DNA of 64,000 bases, from positions 186,001-250,000 of the forward strand of contig NZ_JALIRP010000001.1 in the NCBI RefSeq assembly GCF_022898935.1, given 5' to 3'. Of this stretch, positions 1 through 8,152 are shown piece by piece. The first letter of the stretch is position 1. Each line of letters begins with the position of its first letter. The DNA is from Paenibacillus mangrovi (GTDB taxonomy: Bacteria; Bacillota; Bacilli; Paenibacillales; Paenibacillaceae). The notes under the pieces were generated by a model, which was given only the letters and a program-made list of their open reading frames with translations, had not been told where the DNA came from and made no database searches. A program made the translations under genes and the position numbers.

Positions 1-736
1 ATTTGAGAACTTAAAGCCTGAGTTAACATCGTTCTGTTACAGAATGCTAGGATCCATCGATGACGCAGACGATGCTGTTCAGGAAACCTTTATTCGTGTT
101 TGGCAAAGTTGGCATTCATTCAGGCAGGATTCCTCATTCAAAACATGGGTTTATCGTATTGCATCAAACTTATGCCTGGACAAGCTAAGACAAGCCAAAC
201 GCCGCACGCGTCCCGTTGACCTATCCGACCCAGCAGTACTCATCGTCGAACTCCGCGAAAAGTTTCCTGACTCAGCTTGGATTTGGCCTGCCCCTGATTT
301 CTCGGGGAGTCCGGAAGATATTTTCATTCGCAAAGATACCCTTAAACTCTGTTTTATTACACTCTTACAGATCTTCCCCCCCGTCAACGTGCGGTTCTTA
401 TTTTGAAGGATGTATTCGAATGGTCCTCCAAAATTTCATGAGGAAGGCCGTCTGTCAATGCCGCCTTTCGCAATGTGGGTACGCGGCAAAGACGATTTGT
501 TCAAGTTTTTTGCGCTTACACGCTGGCATTGTGAGGGCTCCCGGTTTTTGCCGATTACGGCAAATGGGGGTTATCCTGCTTTCGCACAGTATGTGCCAAG
601 CGGTGAAGACTCCTACTTGGTACCCTGGGGTATTCACATTATTGAAATAAAGGACAAGCAAATATACCACGTCCAAAATTTCATTAATACAAAATTATTT
701 TCCCGATTTGGGCTTCCTGCACAAATACACCGATGA
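1..736 (+). pseudogene. Decayed ECF-type RNA polymerase sigma factor gene (5' end outside window)
   Basis: Frame 2 is open from the left edge and encodes sigma region 2 (DADDAVQETFIRVWQSWHSF) and a SAWIWPAPD/PED linker typical of the sigma-70 subgroup that has a C-terminal SnoaL-like domain. At about 370 the frame is lost: the region 4 start LPPRQRAVLILKDVFEWSS is readable only in a shifted frame and stops near 430. A third segment (about 428-736) resumes in another frame with MPPFAMWVRGKDDL and runs to the normal C-terminal end. The region 4 helix-turn-helix and the linker to the SnoaL domain, probably 60 or more codons, are missing. At least one frameshift plus an internal deletion make this a pseudogene. 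Sigma factors of this group often sit beside small reductase-like genes, which fits the next gene. Confidence 0.8.
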
Positions 737-811
737 ATATCGTAATCTAATTTCGTCTAAATAAATGAGAAACAAAATTACGATTATCAAAGATAGAAAG
801 GACGATAGTTC

Positions 812-1420
812 ATGCGTAAAATCATTCTATTCATTCACAGTACTTTTAATGGAGTTGTCACTGGCGACCCAAGCGAGGACAAAACCAACTGGGGGGTCTG
901 GAGAAATAGCGCTGGCATTGAGGAAGGTTCTCAGTATCTATTAAATATTTTCGAGACAGCTGATACCATTTTGCTTGGCCGCGGAACCTACGAAGACCTC
1001 TCTAGAAAGTGGCCGACTATTCGAGGGTCTAAACGGGACGATGGAGGTTCAAGCCTGGGTGATAAGATAAACAACGCCCACAAACTAGTTGTAACAAGCG
1101 CCCGCCCGCTCGACAAGCTACAATGGGGAGAATTTGAAGCTCCAAAACAATTGACCGGCAGTAATATAGAAGAGCAAATTAAGGACCTAAAAAATAGTGA
1201 CGGTGGCGACATTGTTATTTTCGGTAGTCCAACACTCGTGCGATCACTTGCAAACGCAAATCTTATTGACGAATATCAGATAGTCATGCACCCGGTTGTG
1301 GTCAACGTAGGTGAGCATTTGTTTGACAATCTTAAGGAGCAGAAGGAATTCCATCTCGTGGACGTCAAAACACTTAAGGTTGGTTCCCTCTTGGTAACCT
1401 ACAGACCCGCTAAAGCTTAG
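812..1420 (+). CDS. Dihydrofolate reductase family protein (RibD C-terminal-like)
   Basis: Encodes 202 residues with the fold signature of the RibD C-terminal/DHFR-like family: a short N-terminal strand followed by ..DGVVTGD-like residues, the LLGRGTYED motif near residue 57, a K-LVVTSARPL strand near 93, and a GGDIVIFGSPTLVRSL nucleotide-binding segment near 130. The family contains NADPH-dependent reductases; the substrate of this stand-alone branch is not established. The start is supported by AAAGGA a few bases upstream. It follows directly on the decayed sigma factor, which probably once regulated it. No signal peptide is present, so it should be cytoplasmic. The role is inferred from family only. 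Confidence 0.8.
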   Translation: MRKIILFIHSTFNGVVTGDPSEDKTNWGVWRNSAGIEEGSQYLLNIFETADTILLGRGTYEDLSRKWPTIRGSKRDDGGSSLGDKINNAHKLVVTSARPLDKLQWGEFEAPKQLTGSNIEEQIKDLKNSDGGDIVIFGSPTLVRSLANANLIDEYQIVMHPVVVNVGEHLFDNLKEQKEFHLVDVKTLKVGSLLVTYRPAKA

Positions 1421-1906
1421 CTCAACCGGGCATATCATTACTGTCAACACAAGCAGCTACCCAGTTGATAAAGTGCAATGGACCGTCTGTTAAAACAGCA
1501 CGCCGACAGGCAGCTCACCTTGACTACCTACGAAGGAACCCTTGATCAAAAACACGAACATACGCCCAGTGAGTGATCGCGCATGCTATGAAAAAGATTG
1601 ATGTTATGTTGTCGCAAGCTTTAGCCTTTAGGCATAGTCGTATCCAAAATGGCCAGGAAGCACATATAGTTAACCCTTCAACGTGTTCAACTAATGATTC
1701 GGGGATGGTTTTGGCACTATATAGTTTTCTTTATTTTTTGGCCCTGTGCCTTAACTTAATGACATTTGTTAGTTAGGGGCTTTTTTATGTTTTTAAAATG
1801 AACTAAATCAAATTCATAATTCCCTACCTTTGCATGAAGTGATGAATTCATATACTATATGCAAAGGCCGCAGATTAATTTAACAAAAAAAGATGGGAGA
1901 AATACC
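1421..1906. other. Gene-poor spacer
   Basis: No convincing gene was found here. A 32-codon ORF at 1478-1576 and a 67-codon ORF at 1573-1776 lack ribosome sites and recognisable motifs. The only clear structure is the hairpin with T-run at 1748-1786. Confidence 0.5.
1748..1786 (+). terminator. Putative intrinsic terminator
   Basis: A 9-bp stem (GCCTTAACT with AGTTAGGGGC, one G-U pair) with a 14-base loop is followed by six T residues. It lies downstream of the reductase gene and its spacer. Confidence 0.5.
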
Positions 1907-2215
1907 ATGAGTCAACGCTATCGAATTACAAGAGCATTTCAGGAAGAAGACAACTCGCCGCAAACGATATCCTTGGAAGAGTGCAAACTGTATTTTGCGT
2001 CCAAGCCTGATTTTACTTATACAACTGTGTTTACTGTAAAAGGTCAAACCACAATGTCCATTGAGGGAGACTTTTTTATGTGGAGCTATGGCGATACACA
2101 GATTCCGTTTCGGCTCTATCAGGGAGATCTTTACGTATCCGGTACGAATGAAGCTGTCATTCCCAAGATGCTTGAAGTCGCAAGTGATCTGAGGGCAGAT
2201 GTGGCGGAGGGGTAA
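1907..2215 (+). CDS. Small hypothetical protein
   Basis: Encodes 102 residues beginning MSQRYRITRAF. A start at 1907 is preferred over an upstream in-frame ATG at 1859 because GGGAGA lies 6 bases before it. The protein is soluble, acidic, and has alternating strands in its centre (TVFTVKGQTTMSIEGDFFMW) ending in a helix (KMLEVASDLRADVAEG). I do not recognise the family. It sits 125 bases upstream of the ferritin gene on the same strand, but nothing visible links the two. Confidence 0.6.
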   Translation: MSQRYRITRAFQEEDNSPQTISLEECKLYFASKPDFTYTTVFTVKGQTTMSIEGDFFMWSYGDTQIPFRLYQGDLYVSGTNEAVIPKMLEVASDLRADVAEG

Positions 2216-2339
2216 TGAATAAGTAAGAATAGAAGGAAACCAGATGGTACAGGCTAACAACGTTAACAGTTGGATATCGTACGCATCATGCTGTGACGAA
2301 ACCTTTCATCTAGACTAGTAAATAAGGGAGAGTGATCCG

Positions 2340-2858
2340 ATGTTAAGTGAGAAACTGCTCGCGAAATTGAATGATCAAATGAACTATGAATTTTATTCTG
2401 CTCAGGTGTATCTGGCTATGGCGGCGTATTGTTCGTCAGAGAGCTTTGATGGATTTGCGAATTTTTTCATCATGCAGTCGGAAGAAGAGAAATTTCATGG
2501 GATGAAAATTTTCCATTTTATAAATGCACTAGGGAAACGCGCCGTAGTCAGCGGCATGGAGAATCCTCAGAATGAATACAGCTCTTTGCTGGACGCTTTC
2601 GATCATTCCTTCGAGCATGAGAAAACGGTAACCAAGCGGATCTATGAATTGTCCGACATCGCGCTAGATGAGCGGGAGCATGCGACGATTAATTTCCTAA
2701 AGTGGTTCATTGATGAGCAAGTAGAAGAGGAAGCAACCTTCGATAGCATCATTCAGAAGCTGCGCCGCATTGATAATGACAGTAATGCTTTCTATATGCT
2801 CGATTCCGAGCTGGCTAAGCGTACGTTTACGCCACCGACAAATGAAGCACAAGCGTAA
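2340..2858 (+). CDS. ftnA: Non-haem ferritin (iron storage)
   Basis: Encodes 172 residues, the usual length of a bacterial ferritin subunit, forming a four-helix bundle that assembles into a 24-mer cage and oxidises and stores iron. The ferroxidase ligands are visible: E17 in NYEFYSAQVYLAM, the E and H of SEEEKFHGMKIF, and the E and H of LDEREHATINFLKWF. The C-terminal helix ends FTPPTNEAQA. AGGGAGAG precedes the ATG at proper spacing. The gene is apparently monocistronic: a strong terminator follows within 15 bases. It is not a Dps, because the helix order and length fit ferritin. Confidence 0.92.
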   Translation: MLSEKLLAKLNDQMNYEFYSAQVYLAMAAYCSSESFDGFANFFIMQSEEEKFHGMKIFHFINALGKRAVVSGMENPQNEYSSLLDAFDHSFEHEKTVTKRIYELSDIALDEREHATINFLKWFIDEQVEEEATFDSIIQKLRRIDNDSNAFYMLDSELAKRTFTPPTNEAQA

Positions 2859-2871
2859 GCGCTGCACAATC

Positions 2872-2915
2872 AAGAAGCTGATTTCCCGATAGTAAGGGGA
2901 GACAGCTTCTTTTTT
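2872..2915 (+). terminator. Intrinsic terminator of ferritin gene
   Basis: AGAAGCTG pairs with CAGCTTCT across a roughly 20-base loop, followed directly by a run of T residues. Confidence 0.85.
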
Positions 2916-2923
2916 ATTCCTAA

Positions 2924-2938
2924 TGAAAGCGCTTTACA
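2924..2938. promoter_or_regulatory. LacI-family/cre-like operator upstream of the LacI regulator gene
   Basis: The sequence ATGAAAGCGCTTTACA contains the central AAAGCGCTTT palindrome of LacI/CcpA-type operators. Its core ATGAAAGCGCTNTA is repeated upstream of the alpha-glucoside operon at 4172-4183. This fits autoregulation by the LacI-family gene that starts at 3011, although binding by CcpA cannot be excluded. Confidence 0.6.
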
Positions 2939-3010
2939 AAAAAAACTTGCCAATTGAAAATCCGCTTGTTATAATCGCCTTGAAAAGGTTTTCTTGAAAA
3001 GGAAGTTTTA

Positions 3011-4018
3011 ATGATGAAGCCAACAATTAGAGATGTTGCCAAAATGGCGGAGGTGTCCATCAGCACCGTCTCCCGGGTTATGAATGCGCCGGAGTCGGTC
3101 GTCGAGAGTAAAAGAGTACGCGTTTTGGAGGCGATTGAGAAGCTTCAGTACCAGCCTAACTCGTTTGCACGCGGTTTGATTTACAAGAAATCATTTACGC
3201 TCGGCCTGCTGATTCCGGACATCGAGAACTTTTACTACACGGGAATTATCCGGGGTATGCAGGATGCATGCATTAAGCTGGGTTACAGTTTGATGATTTG
3301 CAATACGGACAGAGACAAGAACAGGCTTCTTTCGTACATCGATGCTTTCCATGAGAAGCAGGTGGACGGCATTGTTTTTGCAAGTGATGTCATGTTTCCC
3401 GAATACTACGAGAAGCTGGTCCGCTGCAGAATACCGTTCGTGCTTCTGTCGACGCACTCCGATGAGTACGAGGTGCCAAGCGTAGAGGTTGATGACGAGG
3501 AAGCAGCTTATGATGCGGTAAAATTTCTGATCGAGCTCGGCCACCGGGATATAGGAATGATCGGCTTTAACCATGAGAATTCGATTTCCGGACCGCCACG
3601 ATATCAAGGGTTTATTAGAGCTCTGAATGAAGCGGGACTAGAACATAATGTGGAAAAAATCAGATGCGCCACGCATCGGTTCGAGCATGCTTACCACGCA
3701 GCCCACGAGTTGTTTACGGATTATCCCGAGATTACAGCTGTGTTTTGTGTTGCCGATGAATTCGCCATGGGGGTGATTTCTTATCTGAAGGACCGCAGCA
3801 TTCTGGTTCCCGGCCAGGTATCGGTGGTTGGATTCGATAATCTGCGGATCGCGAATATGTTCATTCCGAAGCTGACGACAGTTGCCCAGCCGATGTATGA
3901 CATGGGATACCGCGCAGCGGAAAAGCTGCATGAATTGGTTACGACAGGTACAGTCCGGGTTCTGAGGGAGAAAATGGAGCATAAATTGATTGTCAGGGAG
4001 TCTACACGTCAAAGATGA
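3011..4018 (+). CDS. LacI-family transcriptional regulator of the alpha-glucoside operon
   Basis: Encodes 335 residues. The N-terminal LacI helix-turn-helix is clear (TIRDVAKMAEVSISTVSRVM, residues 4-23) and is followed by the hinge helix region and a periplasmic-binding-protein-like sensor domain (LGLLIPDIENFYYTGIIRGM, and later SVVGFDN near residue 272). It probably represses the adjacent ABC transporter and maltose phosphorylase genes until an alpha-glucoside or a derivative binds. Two matching operators, one before this gene and one before the operon, support local control. GGAAG upstream supports the first of two consecutive ATGs. B. subtilis MalR and CcpA belong to the same family; the effector here is inferred from neighbours. 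Confidence 0.88.
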   Translation: MMKPTIRDVAKMAEVSISTVSRVMNAPESVVESKRVRVLEAIEKLQYQPNSFARGLIYKKSFTLGLLIPDIENFYYTGIIRGMQDACIKLGYSLMICNTDRDKNRLLSYIDAFHEKQVDGIVFASDVMFPEYYEKLVRCRIPFVLLSTHSDEYEVPSVEVDDEEAAYDAVKFLIELGHRDIGMIGFNHENSISGPPRYQGFIRALNEAGLEHNVEKIRCATHRFEHAYHAAHELFTDYPEITAVFCVADEFAMGVISYLKDRSILVPGQVSVVGFDNLRIANMFIPKLTTVAQPMYDMGYRAAEKLHELVTTGTVRVLREKMEHKLIVRESTRQR

Positions 4019-4165
4019 GGTCCTGATTTCGTGAATTTTGAAAAGCTTTTCAGGATTTGTCCGACTTTTATGTTTGAGCGAAAAGTCGCGAAGGGAACGG
4101 AATCGATTCTTTCGAAGCGGCAGCGATCGGAAGAACGATCCGTACCGTAGCGGCCACACCGCCCA

Positions 4166-4188
4166 AAACTATGAAAGCGCTATAGTTT
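4166..4188. promoter_or_regulatory. LacI/cre-type operator of the alpha-glucoside operon
   Basis: An inverted repeat with arms AAACTA and TAGTTT surrounds a GAAAGCGC core. The stretch ATGAAAGCGCTNTA also occurs at 2923-2936. It is the likely site for the LacI regulator at 3011-4018, CcpA, or both. Confidence 0.65.
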
Positions 4189-4208
4189 GTCTAATGCCTT
4201 GATTCTGC

Positions 4209-4221
4209 AAGGAGGTGATCC
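4209..4221 (+). promoter_or_regulatory. Orphan perfect Shine-Dalgarno sequence (candidate STAB-SD)
   Basis: AAGGAGGTGATCC is complementary over 13 bases to the 3' end of 16S rRNA. No start codon follows at translational spacing, and the operon's first gene begins 195 bases downstream. In Bacillus, such sequences at the 5' end of a leader stabilise mRNA (the cry3A STAB-SD). That role here is inference. Confidence 0.5.
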
Positions 4222-4415
4222 GCACACCGGCTGTAACAGGCTGCTTGAACGCATTGGGACTAGGAAGAACTTTTTTAGATGTCAGAAGATATACACATGG
4301 CGGCTTAGCATCCTGATGTCGCAAGAAAAACCTTCCGCTGTACGCGGTCTGTCTACATCAAGAGTATGCTGATAGACGTTTTTCTTTAAAACTATAAAAA
4401 GGGGATGTATGTTGT

Positions 4416-5831
4416 ATGACTAAAGCACGGAAAGCCAGAACTTCGATACTGCTCTCGCTTTGCCTGTCCTTGACCATGATGCTGAGCGCCTGTGGCGGAT
4501 CGGGTGATGCAGGGCCTACGAAAGAGCCAGCTGCCTCCGGCGGCGACAATAAGGAAACGACCACGACGACCACAACGCCGGCGGAGGAGAATTCGGGTTC
4601 TCCGCTGGAGCTGGCGATGCAGGGCAAGTATAAAGGCACGAAAGTAACCATGTTCGGGCCCTTTGTAGATGTCGACCAGAAGAAATTCGAGGACAGCATT
4701 AAGGAATTCGAGGACAAAACAGGTATCGATATTCAGTATGAGGGCTCCAAGGAATTCGAAGCCACGATCAACGTTCGTGTAGACGGTGGCAATGCGCCGG
4801 ATATCGCCGATTTCCCACAGCCGGGGTTACTTGCTGCCATTGCCAAAACGGGCAAGGTGGTCGATCTGACAAAGATTCTCGACCAGGATAAGCTGAAGAA
4901 AAATTACAACCAAAGCTGGCTGGACATGGGCACCATGGACGGGAAAGACGGCAAGATCATGGCCGGCATCTGGAACCGCAGCAACGTGAAGAGCTTGGTG
5001 TGGTATCCGAAGAAGCAGTTTGACGAAGCAGGCTATAAAGTGCCTCAAACCTGGGATGAAATGATGGCCTTGACCGAGCAAATCGCCAAGGACGGCGATC
5101 CTGCCTGGGCAATTGGCATCGAGAGCGGCGCGGCAACAGGCTGGCCTGCAACCGACTGGGTGGAAAACATCATGCTGCGCACCACATCGCCTGAAAACTA
5201 TGACAAATGGGTCAAAGGCGAGCTTCCTTTTACATCGCCTGAAGTGAAAAATGCGGTTGAAATCATGTCCAAGATCTGGATGAACAAAGATTATGTATAC
5301 GGCGGCACCAAATCGATCGTGACAACTTCCTTTGGCGATGCGCCAAAACCAATGTTCGAAAACCCGCCAAAAGCATGGTTTAACCTGACAGGCAACTTTA
5401 TTACAAGCTTCTTCCCTGAAACGGCCAAAGTGGATCAGGATTATGACTGGTTCTACCTGCCGTCGATCGATGAGAAGTATGGCAAACCTGTACTCGTAGC
5501 CGGCGATATTTACGCCATGTTCAATGACCGTCCTGAAGTGCGTGCAGTCATGGAATTCTTCACCACAGGCGAATCGATTAAGAAATGGGTGCAATCCGGC
5601 GGCGTGATCGCTCCAATGAATGACGCTTCGCTTGACTGGTACACTTCCGAATCTGACAAGCGGATGGCGAAGCTGGTTCAGGATGCGACAACGCTCCGCT
5701 TTGACGGTTCTGACCTGATGCCAGGCAAGGTCGGTGCAGGCTCTTTCTGGAAAGGCATGACCGATTATGTCAGCGGAACGGTGAATCTGGATGAGGCTCT
5801 GAAGCAGATTCAAAAGGGCTGGGATAACTAA
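4416..5831 (+). CDS. ABC transporter substrate-binding lipoprotein, alpha-glucoside type (AglE-like)
   Basis: Encodes 471 residues. A lipoprotein signal peptide ends in the lipobox LMLSAC (Cys about residue 26) and is followed by a low-complexity Thr/Glu linker, then a family 1 extracellular solute-binding domain (TKVTMFGPFVDVDQKKFEDS, and GGNAPDIADFPQPG near residue 130). It delivers sugar to the two permeases encoded next. The pairing with AglF/AglG-like permeases and a GH65 phosphorylase points to maltose or related alpha-glucosides. The ATPase (MsmX type, usually encoded elsewhere in Gram-positives) is not in the cluster. A hairpin with a T-run separates this gene from the permeases, which would favour higher output of the binding protein. 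Confidence 0.88.
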   Translation: MTKARKARTSILLSLCLSLTMMLSACGGSGDAGPTKEPAASGGDNKETTTTTTTPAEENSGSPLELAMQGKYKGTKVTMFGPFVDVDQKKFEDSIKEFEDKTGIDIQYEGSKEFEATINVRVDGGNAPDIADFPQPGLLAAIAKTGKVVDLTKILDQDKLKKNYNQSWLDMGTMDGKDGKIMAGIWNRSNVKSLVWYPKKQFDEAGYKVPQTWDEMMALTEQIAKDGDPAWAIGIESGAATGWPATDWVENIMLRTTSPENYDKWVKGELPFTSPEVKNAVEIMSKIWMNKDYVYGGTKSIVTTSFGDAPKPMFENPPKAWFNLTGNFITSFFPETAKVDQDYDWFYLPSIDEKYGKPVLVAGDIYAMFNDRPEVRAVMEFFTTGESIKKWVQSGGVIAPMNDASLDWYTSESDKRMAKLVQDATTLRFDGSDLMPGKVGAGSFWKGMTDYVSGTVNLDEALKQIQKGWDN

Positions 5832-5865
5832 CCGTTTAGGATGATTTGATTTTATAGGCTGGAGA

Positions 5866-5900
5866 GGGGCAGTTTCATGAACAAGCGCTGCCCCTTTTTT
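5866..5900 (+). terminator. Intercistronic hairpin/attenuator after the binding-protein gene
   Basis: GGGGCAG pairs with CTGCCCC across a 15-base loop and is followed by TTTTTT. It lies between the binding-protein gene and the first permease gene of the same operon, so it probably causes partial termination or 3' protection. Confidence 0.7.
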
Positions 5901-5927
5901 CAGATATTGGAGGGGAGGGGATTATCT

Positions 5928-7010
5928 ATGGATGCACAAGCCAAAACCAAATCCAACTTCAAAGCGGTGCTGTTCTTGCTCGTCGTGCTGTTGTGTAACC
6001 TTTTCGTTCATGGCGTCATCTTCATGTTCTTCAAGGAATCAACGCTGAACCCGCTGGTGACCGCTTTGGCTGCGGTGATCTGGGGCGTCGTCGGTGTCTA
6101 TTTTCTATATTTTTCATTCAGCAAGGCCGTGGAGCAGTTTCCGGAACGGATTGGCAGGAATATTCTTCCATATATTTTTATTGGTCCCGCTGTCCTACTC
6201 TTGGGCTGGCTGCTGGTACTGCCGGCGCTGCGGACATTATACCTGAGTTTTTTTAATGCATCTTCTGATAAGTTCGTCGGTCTGGGTAACTATCTGGCAA
6301 TTTTCAGCGACCGGCTGCTCGCGACTGCTTTGCGCAATAACCTGCTGTGGGTATTCGTCGGTACACTGGCTTGCGTGGCTCTCGGGCTGCTGATTGCCAT
6401 CCTTGCAGACCGGAGCAGTTATGAGCGGATCGCAAAATCCATCATCTTCATGCCGATGGCCATTTCCTTTGTAGCGGCAGGCGTCATTTGGAAGTTTGTG
6501 TACTACTATCAGCCTGGAACCGAGCAGATCGGCCTGCTGAATGCAATTGTCATTGCGTTTGGCGGCGAGCCGCAGGCGTGGGTGACCATGCTGCAGCCGT
6601 GGAATAACTTCTTTCTCATCGTGATCCTGGTCTGGATGCAGACGGGCTTTGCGATGGTTATTTTCTCGGCCGCGATCAAGGGGGTTCCGGAGGATATCCT
6701 TGAAGCGGCACGCGTTGACGGGGCGGGAGAAATCCGAATCTTTTTCCGGATCATTATTCCGTTTATCTCCACGACACTGCTGACCGTTACCACGACGATT
6801 ATTGTATTTACGCTAAAAATATTCGACGTCGTCATGGTCATGACCGGCGGTCAATATGACACCGAAGTTGTCGCGACACAGTTCTACCGCCAGTTCTTCA
6901 TGTACCGCAACTTCGGGTACGGTTCCACGCTGGCGATCGTACTGCTGATTGCGGTCCTGCCTGTTATCTATTTCAATCTTCGTCAAATCCGCAAACAGGG
7001 GGGATTCTAA
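5928..7010 (+). CDS. Alpha-glucoside ABC transporter permease (AglF/MalF-like)
   Basis: Encodes 360 residues from the ATG at 5928. This start follows GGAGGGGAGGGG by 7 bases; an upstream in-frame ATG at 5877 lies inside the terminator-like hairpin and is rejected. There are two N-terminal membrane helices, then the binding-protein-dependent permease core. The EAA-type cytoplasmic loop that contacts the ATPase is readable as EDILEAARVDGAGEIRIFFR. The stop abuts the ATG of the partner permease, showing tight coupling. Imports the sugar bound by the preceding lipoprotein. Confidence 0.9.
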   Translation: MDAQAKTKSNFKAVLFLLVVLLCNLFVHGVIFMFFKESTLNPLVTALAAVIWGVVGVYFLYFSFSKAVEQFPERIGRNILPYIFIGPAVLLLGWLLVLPALRTLYLSFFNASSDKFVGLGNYLAIFSDRLLATALRNNLLWVFVGTLACVALGLLIAILADRSSYERIAKSIIFMPMAISFVAAGVIWKFVYYYQPGTEQIGLLNAIVIAFGGEPQAWVTMLQPWNNFFLIVILVWMQTGFAMVIFSAAIKGVPEDILEAARVDGAGEIRIFFRIIIPFISTTLLTVTTTIIVFTLKIFDVVMVMTGGQYDTEVVATQFYRQFFMYRNFGYGSTLAIVLLIAVLPVIYFNLRQIRKQGGF

Positions 7011-8102
7011 ATGGCCGGAAGAAAGAAGAGAAAAGGGAAGAAGTGGATTGTCAATCTGGTTCTCGGTTTCATCTGCTTCATTTGGCTGATTCCAACCGTG
7101 GGCCTGCTGGTGTCGTCCTTCAGACCTGCTGCGGATATTCTTCAAACCGGCTGGTGGAAAGTGTTCCCTCATCAGGAATGGAAGTCGTCGGATACCATCA
7201 AGCTGTCTAAAGATGTGGATTTGCGCGGTCCGATCGAAGTGAATGGCAAGACCTATACCGATGATCAGTTGAAAGCCGGCGTAAAGGCAGGGGATGAACG
7301 GCTGATCTGGGAGAACCGCAGAAACCGGGAGATCAGTGTGCAAAAACAGGGTTGGGTCGCCAGCTCCAAGCTAACGCTTGACAACTACAAAAACGTCATC
7401 TCCGGTAAAGAGTACACCCTGAAAGAACCTGATGGCAGCGAAAAGAAGGAAAAGGGCACTGGCCTCTCGCAAGCCTTCTGGAATACGCTGACGATTGCCA
7501 TTCCGGCCACGGTCATTCCGATTCTGATCGCTTCTTTTGCTGCTTATGCGTTTGCGTGGCTGCGTTTTCCGGGAAGAAAAACAATGTTCGTCGTTATTAT
7601 TGCCATGCTGGTCGTACCCTTGCAGGTGGCGCTGATTCCGGTGCTTAAGGATTTCACCGCGCTCGGCCTGAACGGGAGCTATCTCGGTATTTGGCTGGCG
7701 CACTCTGCATTTGGCCTGCCGCTGGTGACTTATTTTATGTATAACTTTATCAGCCAACTGCCGAAGGATTTGTTTGAATCCGCCTTTATGGACGGGGCGA
7801 GCCATTTTACGATTTTCAGCAGACTGATTCTACCGCTGTCCGTTCCGGCGCTGGCATCCATCGGAATATTCCAGTTCCTGTGGGTGTGGAATGATTACCT
7901 GGTATCTCTGATATTTATCGGCAACCAGCCGAATGTTCAGGTCATGTCCATGAAGATCGCCGATCTCGTCGGTTCACGCGGAAACGATTGGCATTTGCTG
8001 ACGTCAGCAGCATTTATTTCCATGCTGATGCCGCTTGCGATTTTCTTCCTGCTGCAAAAGTATTTTGTCAGAGGCTTGATGGGCGGTTCGGTCAAAGGTT
8101 AA
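7011..8102 (+). CDS. Alpha-glucoside ABC transporter permease (AglG/MalG-like)
   Basis: Encodes 363 residues and begins at the base after the previous stop codon. A first membrane helix is followed by an unusually long extracytoplasmic loop (about residues 45-155, hydrophilic, including LRGPIEVNGKTYTDDQL), then five further helices. The EAA loop reads KDLFESAFMDGASHFTIFSR. The large loop is a feature of AglG-type permeases and explains a length above the usual 280 residues. It forms the membrane channel with the AglF-like protein. GGGGGA lies just before the start. Confidence 0.9.
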   Translation: MAGRKKRKGKKWIVNLVLGFICFIWLIPTVGLLVSSFRPAADILQTGWWKVFPHQEWKSSDTIKLSKDVDLRGPIEVNGKTYTDDQLKAGVKAGDERLIWENRRNREISVQKQGWVASSKLTLDNYKNVISGKEYTLKEPDGSEKKEKGTGLSQAFWNTLTIAIPATVIPILIASFAAYAFAWLRFPGRKTMFVVIIAMLVVPLQVALIPVLKDFTALGLNGSYLGIWLAHSAFGLPLVTYFMYNFISQLPKDLFESAFMDGASHFTIFSRLILPLSVPALASIGIFQFLWVWNDYLVSLIFIGNQPNVQVMSMKIADLVGSRGNDWHLLTSAAFISMLMPLAIFFLLQKYFVRGLMGGSVKG

Positions 8103-8152
8103 AACCATACACAATAGAAAGTGCCCTTTAGTGGATAGGAGGACTTAAACAG

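Larger units (their letters stand above)
4019..4415. other. Leader and promoter region of the alpha-glucoside operon
   Basis: This 397-base spacer has two inverted repeats after the regulator gene (about 4021-4055 and 4062-4088), the operator at 4166-4188 and an orphan Shine-Dalgarno sequence at 4209-4221. A 61-codon ORF at 4187-4372 has no recognisable features and is not supported. Confidence 0.6.

Noticed and set aside
1478..1776. Two short ORFs in the spacer after the reductase gene
   Set aside because: They have no ribosome sites and no recognisable domains, and they overlap in different frames.
4201..4225. Sequence resembling the 16S rRNA 3' end
   Set aside because: The match is the complement (anti-SD partner) of 13 bases only, and no other rRNA sequence is nearby.
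4827..5813. A 328-codon open frame on the minus strand
   Set aside because: It is a shadow of the binding-protein gene: rich in His, Cys and Arg, with no ribosome site and no recognisable motif.
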